Assembly (NCBI RefSeq): GCF_963966145.1
Contig: NC_091047.1
Location: 13,454,001 to 13,518,000, forward strand
DNA: 64,000 nt
Source: Tenebrio molitor
Taxonomy: Eukaryota > Arthropoda > Insecta > Coleoptera > Tenebrionidae
Direction of reading: 5' to 3'
Shown one piece after another: positions 61,208 to 64,000 of this stretch. The translations under genes and the position numbers were made by a program. The notes beneath the pieces were generated by a model, which saw only the letters and a list, made by a program, of their open reading frames with translations, had not been told where the DNA came from and did no database searches. How positions within the stretch are numbered: position 1 is the stretch's first letter; each line of letters begins with the position of its first letter.

Positions 61208-64000
61208 GTAAATATGGCTCCTGTTGGCTGCGGTTTTGCTGTGCTTGTCATAAATGTTGTTGTTGTGGATGTTGTTTTTAAGCGGCATGCAATAATAATA
61301 GTTAACCGGCTTTTTTGTGTAATATCTGTGTATATTTTTGATGGAATGGGAATTAATGTTTTGTTTGGCCGTTCAATTGCACTAAAATACGCTTAACAAA
61401 ATTATTTTAAACAAGTAATTACCGCTAATGTATTTTAAAGTAATATTTATTTTTATTGTCTAATGAATGGTCTCTTGAATGTGGTATTTTTATTTTTTTA
61501 TTTTTTACAAGTTAAAAGCTGCCTTTATTTACTTAGGTTAATTGTAGCATTGCTAATTCGATCGGTTAAGGTATTTCTAATGACATTTTAAAGGAATGCA
61601 TTTATATGGGCATGAATTGTATATGAATATATTATGTATTGTGATATTATTTATCAGTTATTAACTTCTTGTACAACGTATAGGTATTTTGCATTATATT
61701 TGCATGACTAGTTAAGTAAGGTAATGTAATTAGTTAGATATAAAAAAAAAACATCAGAAATAAGCATAACAAAAAGTAGTGTTGGATTTTCTCATGGACT
61801 ATCAGTCATATCTGCGTAAACGACGAATATCGGTCTCAAGTAGGCGCTACAAACCGACCGGAAAACATTGTCATTCATTTACAGATTTTTCACTGGTTTA
61901 TCGCTCCGCCTTCCCGCAGTTATTTCCAAGGTCACAGCCCATGAGAGAATCCAACACCTTTACAAGATACCTATAATTGTTTTTAGAATTCTTCACGAGT
62001 TTGGTGTACTGAGTTAACTTTGGTTAAAGACCTTGTACTATTTAGTTTTTACAATTTTATAGAAAACATTACATGCTTATTAAAGGGCAGTACCTATGGT
62101 CTGTGCTGCGGAATGAAATATTTTACACTAGTGACAAAGATTATTACTTTAAGTCTATTTCTGAATTAATTTCCAAATATTTTCATCGTGCTTAAATCTT
62201 TTTTAATTCGTTTAAAAAAATGTTAAATATTTTTTAATGTTTCGTACATCGCGCGCCATATAAACGTTCAATACATTTTCCATAGTTCGGTTTACAGCAC
62301 TAGTAAAAAATAAAGTTATCTAACACCATAAGAAATTATTAAAGCAAGAGAATTTTTAAACAATTTTGTTTTACTGACATTGAAAGAAAGGTTGATGTTT
62401 TCATCTAATGTTTTCTTTTACGTCTGTCCTCGAGAACCGAATCGGGAACATAGGAAATCACAAACAAAAAAACTAAAATGTAGGCTTAAAAAGCTACTCA
62501 ATATAACCGTATACAAGTGATTTATTATCCCTTGAATAGAAATGAATTGAAGACATGAAAAAGCAGCTCTTGTGCACTAGAATTTTATTCTGATAGAACA
62601 ACTTTACTTCCACCGCAATATATTTCAATTTACTAATTTTTCGCCCCCTGCAAACCCGAGTGCATCATTGGGATGATGTTTGCAAAATTTGAGTAATAAT
62701 AACTCATATTTTTCCAATATGAATAAATGAAGAATTAGGTAATATAAGGCAGTTAACGGTCTCTAAATCGTTGCTTTGCAGGCCATTACACTAACAGTAT
62801 GTGGTTTGCCATTTTCTTGTTGAAACATGACTCTTTCATTCACTCAATTCCAGCAGATAGCAACAGGTTACAATTGCAGGACATTATCCTTACAAAAAAT
62901 GCCCAGCTATAAGTAAAGATATATTGTTAGTACCTAGGTAGGTACCTACCTATTAAGTAGGTTATTTAAAAGTTTTGGACATAAACCTAAATTTTAATTG
63001 ATAAATAATTAAAAACTAACAATCAACGTGTATTTTCCCTAGAAAATTTGTTCCTACAAATTGGTTTATAGCATTCGTTGGGTTTTGATTTTGAGGCAAA
63101 AAATGCTTTACATAAAATACATAGACTGGAATAACTCAGAAACTGTTCTCGGCGAGTGGTGAAGCTCTTAATTCATCTTTCATTTCCTCGAGCTTTTCTA
63201 GTATCTTTTCTATTTCCCTGCCTGCTTGGCAGGTGATCTTGCTGTTTTCTTGCTTGTCCCAACTCCCAAATACCTCCTCTTCCTCCCTTACTTGTCTTCC
63301 TGTTCTGCCTTTCCCTATTCTTTTTCTTTTTTTCTTTTCTTCCTGGGCCGCCTCCACACTTGGTTCATATGGAAGCTTCAATCCTAGCGATTGCAAGGAC
63401 AGCGTCGCTTTTTGTTCGTTACAACGATAATACGGAACAATTACGGCGACCTAACCTCAATTCCACTATCCAATTTTGCTTTAATATTTTATTTAACCAA
63501 CATGTTATTGCGATCCCAAAATATAAATCAATTCGAGAAATCCTCAAATAAAGTATAACACCAGCAGATAGCGCAAACAAACACCACTTGTCAAAGCAAA
63601 ACCTCGGAATCCCGAATTAATTCACCAAAAATGTGGTAAAGAAACACGGGTGCCTTCCAGAACGAGCAGCTAGGCGTTCTGTAAAGACGCTTTTTCCGGA
63701 GTTTTACGTAAACTACCTACTTATTCAACGTTTTAGTACATGGAACAAAATTTAACAATTTAATTACGTAACAACTATAACAATTTGAGTACGTAGGTCT
63801 CCATCAAAATTTTGATGATATATGGGGGTCTGTTACAAAATAAATTTTGCCTCAGCATGTATGACATTATTTATTTCCGGGATCTCGTATAAAAAACATA
63901 AAAAATATGAATCGTAAAATTATATACACCCACTTCAATTTCATTTTTTCAGCGTTCACTGAATCAGCTTACATTATTTACTACAGCTTATGTGAAATCA
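61208..64000 (+). other. Ih: Ih intron after the S6 exon (open at the window end)
   Basis: The intron starts with GTAAAT and no recognisable C-linker or cyclic-nucleotide-binding exon follows before base 64000. Apart from an antisense Lys/Glu-rich open frame at 63136-63450, I see no gene or clear repeat here. Confidence 0.7.
63136..63450 (-). CDS. Unidentified antisense Lys/Glu-rich open frame
   Basis: The minus-strand frame is open from about 63450 to the TGA at 63136 with no ATG in frame. Its product has a hydrophobic-basic start, then KKKRKRIGKGRTGRQ, an acidic EEEE stretch and a predicted coiled coil (EIEKILEKLEEMKDEL). The composition looks coding and differs from flanking AT-rich DNA. 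It could be an exon of an unknown gene inside the Ih intron, or a fragment of a retrotransposon ORF1. I do not recognise the family. Confidence 0.35.
   Translation of the reverse strand, partial: VAVIVPYYRCNEQKATLSLQSLGLKLPYEPSVEAAQEEKKKRKRIGKGRTGRQVREEEEVFGSWDKQENSKITCQAGREIEKILEKLEEMKDELRASPLAENSF

Noticed and set aside
61779..61976. 65-codon frame as the Ih C-linker exon
   Set aside because: It lacks the expected C-linker residues after REK and does not join in phase.

Overview
The window is AT-rich eukaryotic DNA, almost certainly from an insect; a beetle is a guess I cannot prove. Coding exons are short, have canonical GT-AG boundaries, and lie in long introns crowded with small transposon remnants. 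Nothing looks bacterial or viral, and there is no operon, CRISPR array or phage.

The backbone is one plus-strand gene, the insect Ih (HCN-type, hyperpolarisation-activated cyclic-nucleotide-gated) channel. I place six constitutive exons: the cytoplasmic N-terminus (8628-9140), S1 to the S2-S3 region (50255-50418), through S3 (50476-50612), the S4 voltage sensor (56626-56763), S5 and turret (60785-60934), and the pore with its CIGYG filter plus S6 (60989-61207). Reading phases join exactly at every junction. The first coding exon (before 8628) and the C-linker/cyclic-nucleotide-binding exons (after 61207) were not found. Between the S4 and S5 exons are two candidate phase-0/phase-0 cassettes, 90 nt (58034-58123) and 99 nt (59860-59958). 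Either would lengthen the S4-S5 linker without changing frame.

The 41-kb intron 9141-50254 contains a nested antisense cluster of classical short-chain dehydrogenase/reductase (SDR) genes similar to insect 15-hydroxyprostaglandin dehydrogenase-like proteins. The copy at 44713-48165 is complete (266 codons, TATA box, poly(A) signal). The copy at 43299-44431 is complete (292 codons) and has a Ser/Arg-rich N-terminal extension. The copy at 42185-42989 keeps the exon plan but has lost the catalytic Tyr/Lys and its 3' end. Exons of 127, 107 and 335 nt are shared, so the three arose by tandem duplication.

Most of the rest is transposon debris. It includes two 5'-truncated 3' ends of one non-LTR retrotransposon with a restriction-like endonuclease (about 0.87-1.62 kb and 53.6-54.4 kb); a deleted mariner-type element with intact ends (5878-6902) and a shorter relative (54879-55128); two tRNA-derived SINE-like sequences; and about twenty MITE-like inverted-repeat elements, several nested in one another (40.6-41.1, 38.8-39.4 and 53.4-54.5 kb). 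Stretches with neither gene nor recognisable repeat are listed as such.
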